Shown here one piece after another: positions 1-9,195 of a DNA stretch of 64,000 nucleotides (its first letter is position 1; each line of letters starts with the position of its first letter). A program made the translations under genes and the position numbers. The notes beneath the pieces were generated by a model that was not told the DNA's origin, ran no database searches, and was given only the letters and a program-made list of their open reading frames with translations. The DNA is from Chrysaora quinquecirrha (taxonomy: Eukaryota; Cnidaria; Scyphozoa; Semaeostomeae; Pelagiidae): positions 8,162,876-8,226,875 of the forward strand of contig JACTAT010000010.1 of assembly GCA_014526335.1 (NCBI GenBank). The letters are read 5' to 3'.

Positions 1-138
1 CACTTTTTTGAAACACCTTTTTCACTTTTTCACTTTTTTGAAACACTTATTTCACTTTTTTCAATTTTTTCACTTATTTCACTCTTTTCACTTTCTTCAC
101 TTTTTCACTTTTTTAATTTCTTCACTTTTTTCACTTAT
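1..138. repeat. (TTTTTCAC)n satellite, left part
   Basis: A T-rich tandem array built on a unit close to TTTTTCAC, with variant blocks such as GAAACAC. It runs to 138, where the tyrosine-recombinase retrotransposon begins, and resumes at 8426. The variant order matches 10262-10393, so this is one copy of a larger duplicated satellite block. Long reading frames across it encode only low-complexity F/H or K/V runs and are not genes. Confidence 0.9.
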
Positions 139-347
139 TCGGACATTAACCCCAGTTAATGTAGCTTAACGCCGAGGTGAACTTAAACAATACCCCCGTC
201 GCATCCTCGGCCTTTTTATCCCCCCGACACTACAGCATCCTTTCCGTTCATTTCTCCTCGATATCACACACATTCGTAGTGCTCTAATTATTCGTCGATC
301 GCGTTATATCTGCATACTTGTTTTTATTTGGTTCGTTTATTCAATTC
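139..347 (+). repeat. Split direct repeat A1
   Basis: About 209 bases, nearly identical to A2 (7503-7710) with about four differences by eye. It starts TCGGACATTAACCCC. It forms the left end and presumably the promoter/leader of the element, since the Gag-like start codon follows 13 bases after the homology ends. Confidence 0.9.
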
Positions 348-360
348 TATTCTACTGAAA

Positions 361-1005
361 ATGGATAGTGGTTCTGCGAATAACACCAGAATGGCAAGGG
401 ATCGAAAACTCACCTTGCGAGATCTTCAAAGGATGACTAAGAACGCCCTCAAGACGCGATGTTCATATTATGGCCTATCGATCATTGGTAAAAAAGACAC
501 TCTTGCTGTTCGCCTACATGGATTTCTCCATCGCCCTTCATCCTCCGATTCGGACAACTCAACCCAAGATGAAACTCCTCTACCAGACTTACCAAACAGC
601 AACCCACCCAACCCTGCAGCCGACTCAGGCCAAGCCAACCTTCCCTTCTCTATCGAAATGCTACGTGGCATCATTCGCGACGAACTGCACTCAAGCCGCA
701 CAGAAAAGCCTATCACCACTCAAGCCGCATTATCCCCAGCTTCCCTCATTGTTACAACTTCAACTGAGCCAGTCCTTCCTCAGCAAGCACCACCTCGCTC
801 CACTCATAATCGTACATTGCCTTCCCTGCTGCCACCGACCAACTCTGGCACCAACGAGCCCTCTGTCAGTCAACCAGCAGGTAACTTAAACTCCCTATCA
901 TTAATGCATATGTCTACCTATTTATGTAGCCTTCCACCACTTTCAGAAAAATTAAAAAGCGCTGCAAAACAAAGATTACGTAGATCTGAATTCGTTGTTG
1001 CCTAA
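361..1005 (+). CDS. SAP-domain Gag-like protein of the tyrosine-recombinase element
   Basis: A 214-residue reading frame starting at the ATG at 361, just after repeat A1; an upstream TTG in the same frame is not a likely start. Residues about 17-57 read as a SAP helix-extension-helix motif (LTLRDLQRMTKNALKTRC, then GL and GKKDTLAVRL), a DNA/RNA-binding fold. The rest is rich in S, P, T and Q and looks disordered. By position it is ORF1 (Gag-like) of the element and would bind nucleic acid in the retrotransposon particle; that role is inferred. No zinc knuckle is visible. The frame stops 35 bases before the gypsy insertion, and the natural C-terminus may have been lost there. Confidence 0.65.
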   Translation: MDSGSANNTRMARDRKLTLRDLQRMTKNALKTRCSYYGLSIIGKKDTLAVRLHGFLHRPSSSDSDNSTQDETPLPDLPNSNPPNPAADSGQANLPFSIEMLRGIIRDELHSSRTEKPITTQAALSPASLIVTTSTEPVLPQQAPPRSTHNRTLPSLLPPTNSGTNEPSVSQPAGNLNSLSLMHMSTYLCSLPPLSEKLKSAAKQRLRRSEFVVA

Positions 1006-1095
1006 TTCTCTATATGACTACGCATCTAGCTCTGGATATGTGTTGGATGTTTACCCCGTGACTTTATATTGACTATTACGTAATTAATAACTATC

Positions 1096-1102
1096 TATAT
1101 AA
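1096..1102 (+). promoter_or_regulatory. TATA box in the gypsy 5' LTR
   Basis: TATATAA lies 31 bases upstream of 1127, the first base of the segment complementary to the putative primer-binding site. The spacing fits a transcript whose 5' end would be that segment. Confidence 0.5.
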
Positions 1103-1126
1103 TCCTTGTTCTGTTCTGTTTTAATC

Positions 1127-1139
1127 ATTCTTAGATAGA
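1127..1139 (+). promoter_or_regulatory. Putative self-primer segment at the RNA 5' end
   Basis: ATTCTTAGATAGA is the exact reverse complement of 1194-1206. If transcription starts near 1127, the first 13 nucleotides of the RNA could fold back on the primer-binding site, as in Tf1-type self-priming. Confidence 0.5.
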
Positions 1140-1193
1140 TCTAAGTTACCAAAAGAAATATCCTCTCTCTCGAGTTTTGCCTTCGGATACATT

Positions 1194-1206
1194 TCTATCT
1201 AAGAAT
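1194..1206 (+). promoter_or_regulatory. Putative self-primed primer-binding site
   Basis: TCTATCTAAGAAT begins two bases after the 5' LTR ends, where an LTR retrotransposon's primer-binding site belongs. It lacks the TGG start that a tRNA 3' end would require. It pairs perfectly over 13 bases with 1127-1139 in the LTR. The Gag start codon follows at 1217. Confidence 0.55.
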
Positions 1207-1216
1207 CAAATAGAAT

Positions 1217-2153
1217 ATGGATGGCAAAATAAAAGTTTTCAATGGCATTGGAGATGTCAAAGAATTTATCACCAAAGTCGAATTACATTCCGCTTTGAAG
1301 GGTTACTCAGAAGAGAAGTGTGCCCAGAATCTCGCAAGCAGATTAGAGGGCCCAGCATTCGATATTTATTTGCGACTAAGCGACGGAGATCGGAAGAAAG
1401 TGAGTAAAATAAAGAAGAACTTTTAAAGGAATTTGAACGAGGACAGCTCAACAGAGAAGAAGCTCTATTTACGTTGTCAAATCGCACGCGCAACAAAGGT
1501 GAGTCTGCTCACACATTTGCGTATAAACTTACGGAATTGGTTAAATTAGCATACCCAGATTTTGATATGATAATTCAACGCGTAACACCTTAGCAAAGGA
1601 TTATTTTGTTCGTGGCTTGCACCCAGAAATGCAAATAGCAGTAAAATCAATGGAAAAATTTGCAGCCAGCGATATAAACACGCTTGCTGAAGAAACAACA
1701 CGCCTTCAGCTTGCTGGCATAAAATCACGTTTTCAGGAATGCAACTTTGCTAATGCGATTAACGTCAACAATGCTACCGCCTCCATGCCTACAGATATTT
1801 TCGATTCAATCGCTGATAAAGTTGCTGATAAGTTGGCAAACACAAATCTGAATGCCCAAACTGTGGCCGGGGGTTATGAACCCTATCAACAGCAGGTCAA
1901 TTTTGCAGCTAACCAACCAGTTTATTACCAACGCAATTTTGTTCGTAACTATAGCAACACGAGACGCTCATCGCAAAACAGGGGTGCCTCGCGAAGTAGG
2001 TATCAAAACGCTCCTCCTCAGCAACGCAAGTGTAGGTCTTGCCAAAGCACAGAGCACTTGATCAGAAATTGCCCTTCGCGTTATTGCCAGGCTTGTGGGA
2101 AAAAGGGCCACGATAGCTGGGATCCAGTATGCCCAAATTCCAAAACCCAATGA
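1217..2153 (+). pseudogene. Ty3/gypsy Gag with zinc knuckles (frameshifted)
   Basis: Gag starts at the ATG at 1217, ten bases after the primer-binding site. The capsid-like part runs in one frame to about 1410, shifts in an A/T-rich stretch, shifts again near 1570, and finishes in the frame ending at the TGA at 2151. The nucleocapsid end (2031-2135) has two Cys/His knuckles. The first is a regular CX2CX4HX4C; the second has six residues before the last Cys instead of four. Gag packages the element's RNA in cytoplasmic particles. The final frame is the same as that of Pol, separated only by TGA-CTA. Confidence 0.75.
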
Positions 2154-5100
2154 CTAACCGCCTCTGACTCTGTAAACCTTGTTGAAGACCCCTGCTCAGT
2201 TGTGATCGCTGCCAAATTGCATGATTTCAGTACTCATGTGATGCTTGATACGGGATCGGGGACATCTGTGATTGATTTGGGGACATTAAGGAAAATCGGA
2301 TTGGATTCTCAGTTAGACGATTCGAATCCAAAGTCGTTGATTAATGCGTCAGGTGATAAAATGAAAATCATAGGATCTGTTGATATAAAGGTGACCATAC
2401 CAGGCAGCAAACCTCATGATCAAAGTTTTCAAGTACTCGATTCGATCTCGTATTCGACCATATTACTTGGTAGAGATTTTATGCGAAAATTTGGCTCTAT
2501 CAGTTTTGATTTTTCTCGTCATACAATTCAGTTGGGAAAACTCTCAGTAACAGGATTATCAACAACCAGCAACAACGTTAGATTATGTGAAACTACTACT
2601 ATTCCTGCTCGGTCTGAAAAAGTGCTTTTAGTGAAATGTACCACTAATAACTCTCTACTTGAAGGTGACTTTGAGCCAAAATTAGTACCAAATATTCAAG
2701 GCCTTTATGCTAACAAATCTCGAGTCATCCCAAATATTGAGGGCATATTTCCTGTCACAGTACTTAATGTTACCACGTCTGATATTCATTTGCAATCACG
2801 GAAGTTAATGGGTTCTATTATGCAGGTTACTGAGGAGACAGTGGCGACTGTATCTAAATCAGGACAGGAGAGCTTTAATGTAGCCGATATAACATTTAAC
2901 AATAAGCTATCTACCGAGGAAGTAAATCAACTTAAATCACTTGTTACCAATTATCTTGATGTATTCGCTACCGACCCAAAGAAACCCGCCAGAACGGAAT
3001 TACTCGAGCATCAAATCATAACAAATGATGCTTTACCAGTATACCATAAGCCACGTAGAATTCCTGTCGCTTGGGAAAGGGACATGGACAAACAAGTCAC
3101 AGAGATGCTTACTAATGATATAATACGACCTTCTCACTCACCCTGGAATGCTCCTGTCATATTAGTAAAAAAGAAGGACAACAGTACCCGATTTGTATGC
3201 GACTTTCGCGGCGTGAATGATGTGACCAAAAAGGATACCTACCCCTTACCCAATATCAAGGATGTAATTGACAAGATGGCTGGGGCCAAATATTGGTCTA
3301 CCCTGGACGCAGCGTCAGCGTATTGGTCAGTTCCCTTAGCAGAAACAGACAAAGAGAAAACAGCATTCTCCATCCCTCGTGGGAAATTTGAGTTTAATGT
3401 TATGCCATTCGGATTATCGAATTCTGGTGCTACGTATCAACGTATGATGGATATGTGTTTGTCCGGCCTCAGGACAGGGAAAGTGCTTTCGTATATGGAC
3501 GATATTGTTATTTTTAACAGTACATTCGAGGAACATGTTCGTGATCTTAAAGACGTTTTCGACTGCCTGCGGGCTGCCAAAGTAACGCTAAAAGCATCAA
3601 AATGCGTTTTGCAGCTGACAAAGTCAATTTTTGGGTTTTGAACTTTCTCTAGATGGCATTAAACCCCAACACCGCTTGATCGACGCAATTAATGAATTTC
3701 AACGCCCTGAATCGAAAAAAGAATTAAGACGATTTCTAGGAATGGCTGGGTTTTACAGGAATTTCATAAAAGATTTCGCGACAATCAGCCAACCACTCAA
3801 TAAACTCACAAACGACAATGTCAAATTTGAATGGGACACTCCCTGTGAAACGGCTTTTCAAGAGTTAAAACAACACCTGTCGTCTGAGCCAGTTTTGGCA
3901 TTTCCAAAACTTCATGAGACCTTTATAGTCGAAGTTGATGCAAGTGACTATGCCGCCGGTGGGGTCCTGTCTCAAAAGGAGACGACCAAATTTTGCACCC
4001 TGTTGCATACTTTTCAACATCTTTTACCAGTTCCCAACGCAACTGGGCAGCCATCACTAAAGAGGCATTTGCATTGGTACTAGCTGTTCGACATTGGCAT
4101 GTCTACTTAGCTGGTACAGAATTCGTTTTGCGATCAGACCACAACCCGCTAGTACACCTGAGGCAACAAAAGGATCCTAGGGGCAAATTCGGCCGCTGGA
4201 TCGCGGAGTTAGAAGAATACAACTACAGCGTCCAATACATCAGAGGAAAAGACAACGTAAAAGCAGATCTATTGTCTCGGAATAGGGCAGCGAGCAACAT
4301 TCAACCAGAATCACGGTTCGAAGACAAAATCTTTGCCACTGTTAACGATAACAACGCTTTTGTGGAACAGTTGAAACAAGAACAAAACACTGACCCGTTG
4401 ATTTCTAAAGCAAAAAGACTTATTGTAAACGGAGAAATAATCAACAAAGGTAGATTCAAACGTGTGCAAAAACAACTGCGAGTGGAAAACGATCTTCTTA
4501 CTAAGTCTGGCAGACCAATCGTCCCAGCTTCATTGAGGAAATTCATCGTAACAGAAGTACATAAAACGGCTCATTTTGGAACAGATAAAACGTACTGTCT
4601 TCTTAAAGACCGATTCTTTTGGCCTAATATGTATGCGTATGTCAAGAATTTTATTTCCCAATGTCTAATTTGTCAACAGACAAAATGCAGTTCCTCTCCG
4701 CCGAGGGCACCACTGCTCCCTATGGCCATTCCTGAAGCACCAATGCAGTTTATATCGATTGACATCGCCTTTATGCCAGCCGATCACCAAGGATTCCAAT
4801 ATTTTCTCCTTATCGGCGATATTTTTCCAAGTTCATTGAAGCTGTACCACTCAAAGACCAGACAGCTCACAGTATCGCGAATGCCTTATTGTCGCACTGG
4901 ATATATATTCATGGCACTCCCTATTTTCTGTTGAGCGACCAAGGTTCCAATGTTGATGGTGACACAATAAGGGAAATCTGCAATACTCTGGGTATCGAGA
5001 AGAGACGTTCATCGGCATACCATTCACAGGGCAACGGCTTCGCTGAACGAAGTATTCGAAGTGTCAAAGATATGTTACGATCTGTCCTATTACAACGCAA

Positions 5101-5887
5101 AGCTCAGCAATCAAAATGGAGAACTCTTTTACCAGAACTCGTATTCGCTTTGAACACAAGTGTAAGTAAAGCGACCAAATGTATACCTTACAACGTTGTT
5201 TTTGGTAGATCTGCACGTTTGCCGATCGACATCTTATTCAATCACCGCCCAGATCAACTCGTCGATGTCAATACTCCTGCTGACTACGCTCAAGACCGAA
5301 GTTTTGCTCTTAAAGATATTTATGACACTGTCATTCAGAATCTACAGCTCAGTAAAGAGAAAATGCAGGCGCAGTATAATCACAAACTGCGTTTTATCGA
5401 TCACAAAGAAGGGGACAAAGTATGGTTAAAAGTTAAATTTTACAAAACGGGTGAAAACCGCAAACTAGCGCCGCGCCGCCGTGGCCCATGGACCGTATTG
5501 CGTAAACTTCCAAATGGAGTGAATTTTGAAATCATGAATGATAAAACACAAGAAAAGAAAATTGTTCATCATGATAGACTCTTTCCGTTGTCAACTGACA
5601 CCTTTGCAGATCAAAAGTCGAGTAATTCTGGTCATCAACAGAACCAGGCAACTCGCTTGAAGGACAAACTTGTACTTGATCCTGCGAACCAATCCTTCAG
5701 TGAATCATCCGACACCAGCGACAGTGAGGACAGTTTCGATGAAGATAGTGGTGACACCTATAGTTCCGAGTCTGATTCTGATTCTTCCAATGAAGAACCC
5801 ATTGCTCAGCGTAGACAGTATCCTCAGCGAGAGAGACGTCTTCGTCAATTTCCAGACAAAGTTCCATGGAGTGCTATCCGAATATAG
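2154..5887 (+). pseudogene. Ty3/gypsy Pol: protease, RT, RNase H, integrase (frameshifted)
   Basis: Pol continues in frame after the Gag TGA. In order it shows an aspartic protease (DTGSGTS near 2247), an RT with the YMDD active site (3493-3504), RNase H (VEVDASDYAAGG near 3930), the integrase HHCC finger (H and H near 4560-4575, CLICQQTK near 4665), and an integrase core with a DQGS block near 4940. A GPY/F-like module (RRGPWTVLRKL) lies near 5480. The C-terminal tail, about 5690-5815, is unusually rich in S, D and E. Single-base frameshifts occur near 3635, 3990 and 4820, each next to a T or A run. It copies the element's RNA and inserts the DNA in the nucleus. As written it is not translatable in one piece. 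Confidence 0.85.
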
Positions 5888-5898
5888 GGAGGGGGAAA
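5886..5898 (+). promoter_or_regulatory. Polypurine tract of the gypsy element
   Basis: An uninterrupted purine run (AGGGAGGGGGAAA) directly before the 3' LTR. This is the usual primer for plus-strand DNA synthesis. Confidence 0.85.
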
Positions 5899-6050
5899 TG
5901 TTGGATGTTTACCCCCGTGACTTTATATTGACTATTACGTAATTAATAACTATCTATATAATCCTTGTTCTGTTCTGTTTTAATCATTCTTAGATAGATC
6001 TAAGTTACCAAAAGAAATATCCTCTCTCTCGAGTTTTGCCTTCGGATACA
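5899..6050 (+). repeat. 3' LTR of Ty3/gypsy
   Basis: A 152-base copy of the 5' LTR with one extra C in a C-run. The host RT reading frame begins again at the next base. Confidence 0.9.
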
Positions 6051-7171
6051 CTTAGACATTAAAAGCGCCTTCCGTATATGCCCTGTCAAGCCTTCTAATT
6101 GGCATTATCTTGGATTTAAATTTCGCAATATGTTTTTGTTGACTTGTGCCTTCCTTTCGGTTTGCGTTCGTCTGTAAATAAATTTACTCAACTATCAAAC
6201 ACTCTGTGGTGGATTATGTCAAACAATTACTCTATTCAATTTAGTACTCATTACCTAGACGACTTTTTCATAGCTGGTTATCCTAATTCTGACGCATGTT
6301 ACACAGATCTCCACAAAACAATCGCTCTTTTCGAAAACTTGGAGTTCCTCTAGCCCTCGACAAAACAGAAGGTCCAACCACATGTATCACGTACTTGGGT
6401 ATTCAAATCGACTCTGCCCTCATGCAACTGCGCTTACCGCAAGACAAATTTGATTCCTCCTTGCGCTCGTCATAGAATGGAACAATAAGAAGAAATGTCA
6501 GAAGCGCGATTTACTCTCCTTGATAGGGAACTGGCTTTTGCGTCCAAAGTAATTCCGTCCGGTCGAACGTTCCTTCGCAGATTGATTCAGTTATCCACCA
6601 CGGTGAAAAACTTCGTCATCATATATCTCTAAACTCTGAGGCTAGGGAAGATATTAAATGGTGGCTCGAATTCCTCCCACAATGGAACGGTAAACACCAA
6701 ATTCTAGACAGTGAAATCACTCTTAGCCCTGACTTACAGCTATTCACCGACGCTTCGGGCAACCTTGGGCTCGGCATCTACAATAACGGCAAATGGGCCA
6801 CCGCAAAATGGCCTCATCACTTTCGCGATCGCTCAATTCAATTCAAGGAACTGTTTCCAATTTACGTAGCTTGTCTTCTGTGGTCTAATGATCTGTCTGG
6901 GAAACGCATCCTTTTCCATTGCGATAACAGGGCAGTTGTAGACATGTGATCCTCGAATACGTCAAAGTGTCCTTATATAATGTCACTACTCCGCAAACTG
7001 TTTTTCGTTGCCGCCACACACGAATATACCATCAATGTCAAGCATTTATCTGGTGTTAACAACTGTATCGCCTACAGTCTCTCTCGCTTCCAGATGTCCA
7101 ACTTCAGGCAATTAGCTCCAGAAGCAGACGCCGACCCAACACCCGTGCCAGTCTCTGCTTGGGAGATTTAG
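6051..7171 (+). pseudogene. DIRS/Ngaro-type RT and RNase H remnant
   Basis: Coding resumes straight after the gypsy 3' LTR with LDIKSAFRICPVKPSNWHY, an internal RT block, so everything upstream in RT is gone. The active site reads YLDD (near 6260), followed by a block with YLGIQID, a thumb region (RDLLSLIG, FASKVIPSGRTFLRRLI) and an RNase H (LFTDASGNLGLG near 6740). The last part (about 7045-7170) matches the linker that follows RNase H in DIRS-like elements (RFQMSNFRQLAPEAD). Several frameshifts and stops break it. The tyrosine recombinase expected next is missing. Confidence 0.75.
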
Positions 7172-7228
7172 TCCAAGTGCTTCATGGTGCCCTGACCCTC
7201 TTTTGTTGGTAGTTTCGAGGTATTTTGG

Positions 7229-7502
7229 CGAAAAGGCCGCAAAATTCGCGGCGAACTGTAAAATAGTAATTATATTCTTGTTGTTTTAAATCCTAATATT
7301 ATCGTCTGATGTAATTCATGGTCTACCTGGCCCATACAATAACCGGCCAGTGTAAGCTATTAGTTATGTATTTATATCCCCTTATATCGTTATGTTGAAG
7401 ATTTCTTTTAAGGTTAATGTATATCATGATACGACCTCCTTACTGCCAACTGAGGGTCCTCTTTCCCGTCTCATTTCTGCTGTAGTGAACCGAAGGAGTT
7501 AA
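7229..7502 (+). repeat. Split direct repeat B1
   Basis: 274 bases, from CGAAAAGGCCGC to GGAGTTAA, matching B2 (8152-8425) with about two differences by eye. It abuts A2, as in PAT/Ngaro elements. Confidence 0.9.
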
Positions 7503-7710
7503 TCGGACATTAACCCCAGTTAATGTAGCTTAACGCCGAGGTGAACTTAAACAATACCCCCGTCGCATCCTCGGCCTTTTTATCCCCCCGACACTACAGC
7601 ATCCTTTCCGTTCATTTCTCCTCGATATCACACACATTCGTAGTGCTCTAATTATTCGTCGATCGGGTTATATCTGCATACTTGTTTTATTTGGTTCGTT
7701 CATTCAATTC
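7503..7710 (+). repeat. Split direct repeat A2
   Basis: A 208-base second copy of A1, directly joined to B1. The B1/A2 junction (GTTAA|TCGG) equals the right end of the element fused to its left end, as a circular intermediate would produce. Confidence 0.9.
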
Positions 7711-7814
7711 CCCACCCACCTCCCTAGGTCGTATCATTCCCACTTACAGCCTCTTTTCAGTACACCCGTTACTACGTGCTGGCTGCCATGTTTTACTTTA
7801 CATTCATAGGAAGA

Positions 7815-8097
7815 CCTGAGATGAGTACTATTAACCGGCAAACCCGTAATGAGGAGCTGAGATGAGATTTACCGGCAAATCCGTAAGGAGGAGCTGAGAT
7901 TAACCGGCCAATCCGCAAGGAGGAGCTGAGATGAGTAATATTACCGGCAAATCCGTTAGGATGAGCTGAGATGAGTAATAAGATTTACCGGCAAATCCGT
8001 AAGGAGGAGCTGAGATGAGTAAGATTACCGGCAAATCCGTAAGGAGGAGCTGAGATGAGTAAGATTTACCGGCAAATCCGTAAGGAGGACCTGAGAT
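7815..8097 (+). repeat. Minisatellite in the A2-B2 spacer
   Basis: About seven imperfect copies of a unit near 38 bases, with the core TTTACCGGCAAATCCGTAAG followed by a GAGCTGAGATGAG block. It occupies most of the 441-base spacer between A2 and B2. No recombinase coding is visible there. Confidence 0.8.
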
Positions 8098-8151
8098 TTA
8101 TTGAAGAACCAGCCCAAGAAGACCACAGATTGAACTACCGGAACACGCAGC

Positions 8152-8425
8152 CGAAAAGGCCGCAAAATTCGCGGCGAACTGTAAAATAGTAATTATATTC
8201 TTGTTGTTTTAAATCCTAATATTATCGTCTGATGTAATTCATGGTCTACCTGGCCCATACAATAACCGGCCAGTGTAAGCTATTAGTTATGTATTTATAT
8301 CCCCTTATATCGTTATGTTGAAGATTTCTGTTAAGGTTAATGTATGTCATGATACGACCTCCTTACTGCCAACTGAGGGTCCTCTTTCCCGTCTCATTTC
8401 TGCTGTAGTGAACCGAAGGAGTTAA
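8152..8425 (+). repeat. Split direct repeat B2 (right end)
   Basis: A second copy of B1. It ends exactly where the TTTTTCAC satellite resumes at 8426. Confidence 0.9.
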
Positions 8426-8770
8426 TTCACTTTTTTCACCTTTTTCACTTTTTTCACTTTATTCACTTTTTTCTCTTTTTTCACTTTTTTCATTTTTTTC
8501 AGTTTTTTCACTTTTTTAACTTTTTTAGTTTTTTCATTCTTTTCACTTTTCTCAAAAACTTTTTTCACTTTTTTCACTTTTTTACTTTTTTCATTCTTTT
8601 CACTTTTTTCAAAAATTTTTTTCACTTTTATCATTTTTTCTACTTTTTTCACTTGTTTCAATTTTTCACTTTTCTCACTTTTTTCACTTTTTTCACTTTT
8701 TTGAAACACATATTTCACTTTTTTCACTTTTTCACTTATTTCACTTTTTTCACATTTGTCACTTTTTTCA
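8426..8770. repeat. (TTTTTCAC)n satellite, right part
   Basis: A continuation of the satellite split by the retrotransposon. Its variant order follows 10394-10722. Confidence 0.9.
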
Positions 8771-9195
8771 GATAAATAAAATTGAAACACGTGTTCATCC
8801 TTTTCTTTTATTTGAATTGAAGAGGTGGTATATCATAACGACGTGGTATATTGAGGTAGTACAGCATGCCAAGGCTTTAGCAATACCGACTTGGTTGATT
8901 CTTTGACTTGTATTAAGGGGTACAGTGTTAGCAAATCCCTTTAGTTTTTTTGTTTGACATCTATTAAGGCACTGCAACTATTTTTAGGCATTGTATTTAG
9001 GGTTTCAAAACAACATCAACCAAGCAGCTGGGCAGCTGGGCTACCGAGCTATTCGGTAACTCAGCAAGCGAACAACTGTGCAAATGGGCAACTGAGCAGC
9101 CCTGCAACTCGGCAACTAACCAACAGGGCAACAAAGCAACTGGACAACCGAGCAGCTACACAACTGGGCAACTGAGCAAATAGGCATTCCAGCAA
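8771..9195. repeat. Unique segment of the duplicated satellite block, copy 1
   Basis: About 420 bases, from GATAAATAAAATTGAAAC to the first GCAACTGG-type units, repeated nearly identically at 10723-11150. No convincing coding sequence is seen. Confidence 0.85.

Larger units (their letters stand above)
1041..1191 (+). repeat. 5' LTR of Ty3/gypsy
   Basis: A 151-base LTR beginning TGTTGGATG and ending GGATACA. It holds a TATA box (TATATAA, 1096-1102) and a short palindrome (CTTAGATAGATCTAAG, 1130-1145) at the expected start of the transcript. Confidence 0.9.
1041..6050 (+). mobile_element. Ty3/gypsy LTR retrotransposon with very short LTRs
   Basis: A 5.0-kb element with LTRs 1041-1191 and 5899-6050 (TG...CA, 151/152 bases, differing by one C in a C-run as far as I can see). 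It has a polypurine tract at 5886-5898 and domain order Gag, protease, RT, RNase H, integrase, which defines Ty3/gypsy. It lies inside the tyrosine-recombinase element. The 5-base flanks (ATATG and CTTAG) do not match, and part of the host RT is missing at the junction. The near-identical LTRs suggest a recent insertion, yet the coding region carries several frameshifts. No chromodomain is seen. Confidence 0.9.
139..8425 (+). mobile_element. Tyrosine-recombinase retrotransposon with split direct repeats (Ngaro/PAT/DIRS-like), defective
   Basis: The element is bounded by split direct repeats in the order A1 (139-347), coding region, B1 (7229-7502), A2 (7503-7710), spacer, B2 (8152-8425). This geometry is known for PAT and Ngaro tyrosine-recombinase retrotransposons. 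Inside are a SAP-domain Gag-like ORF and a decayed RT-RNase H of DIRS/Ngaro type. The tyrosine recombinase expected between RNase H and B1 is absent, since only about 60 bases separate them. About the first half of the RT domain is also missing where a Ty3/gypsy element (1041-6050) sits. There is no target duplication: the flanks CACTTAT (132-138) and TTCAC (8426-8430) join cleanly in the related satellite copy at 10387-10398. It is non-autonomous as it stands. Confidence 0.85.

Noticed and set aside
1036..6055. Target duplication for the gypsy element
   Set aside because: Flanking 5-mers differ, and shifting the LTR boundary by a few bases does not produce a match.
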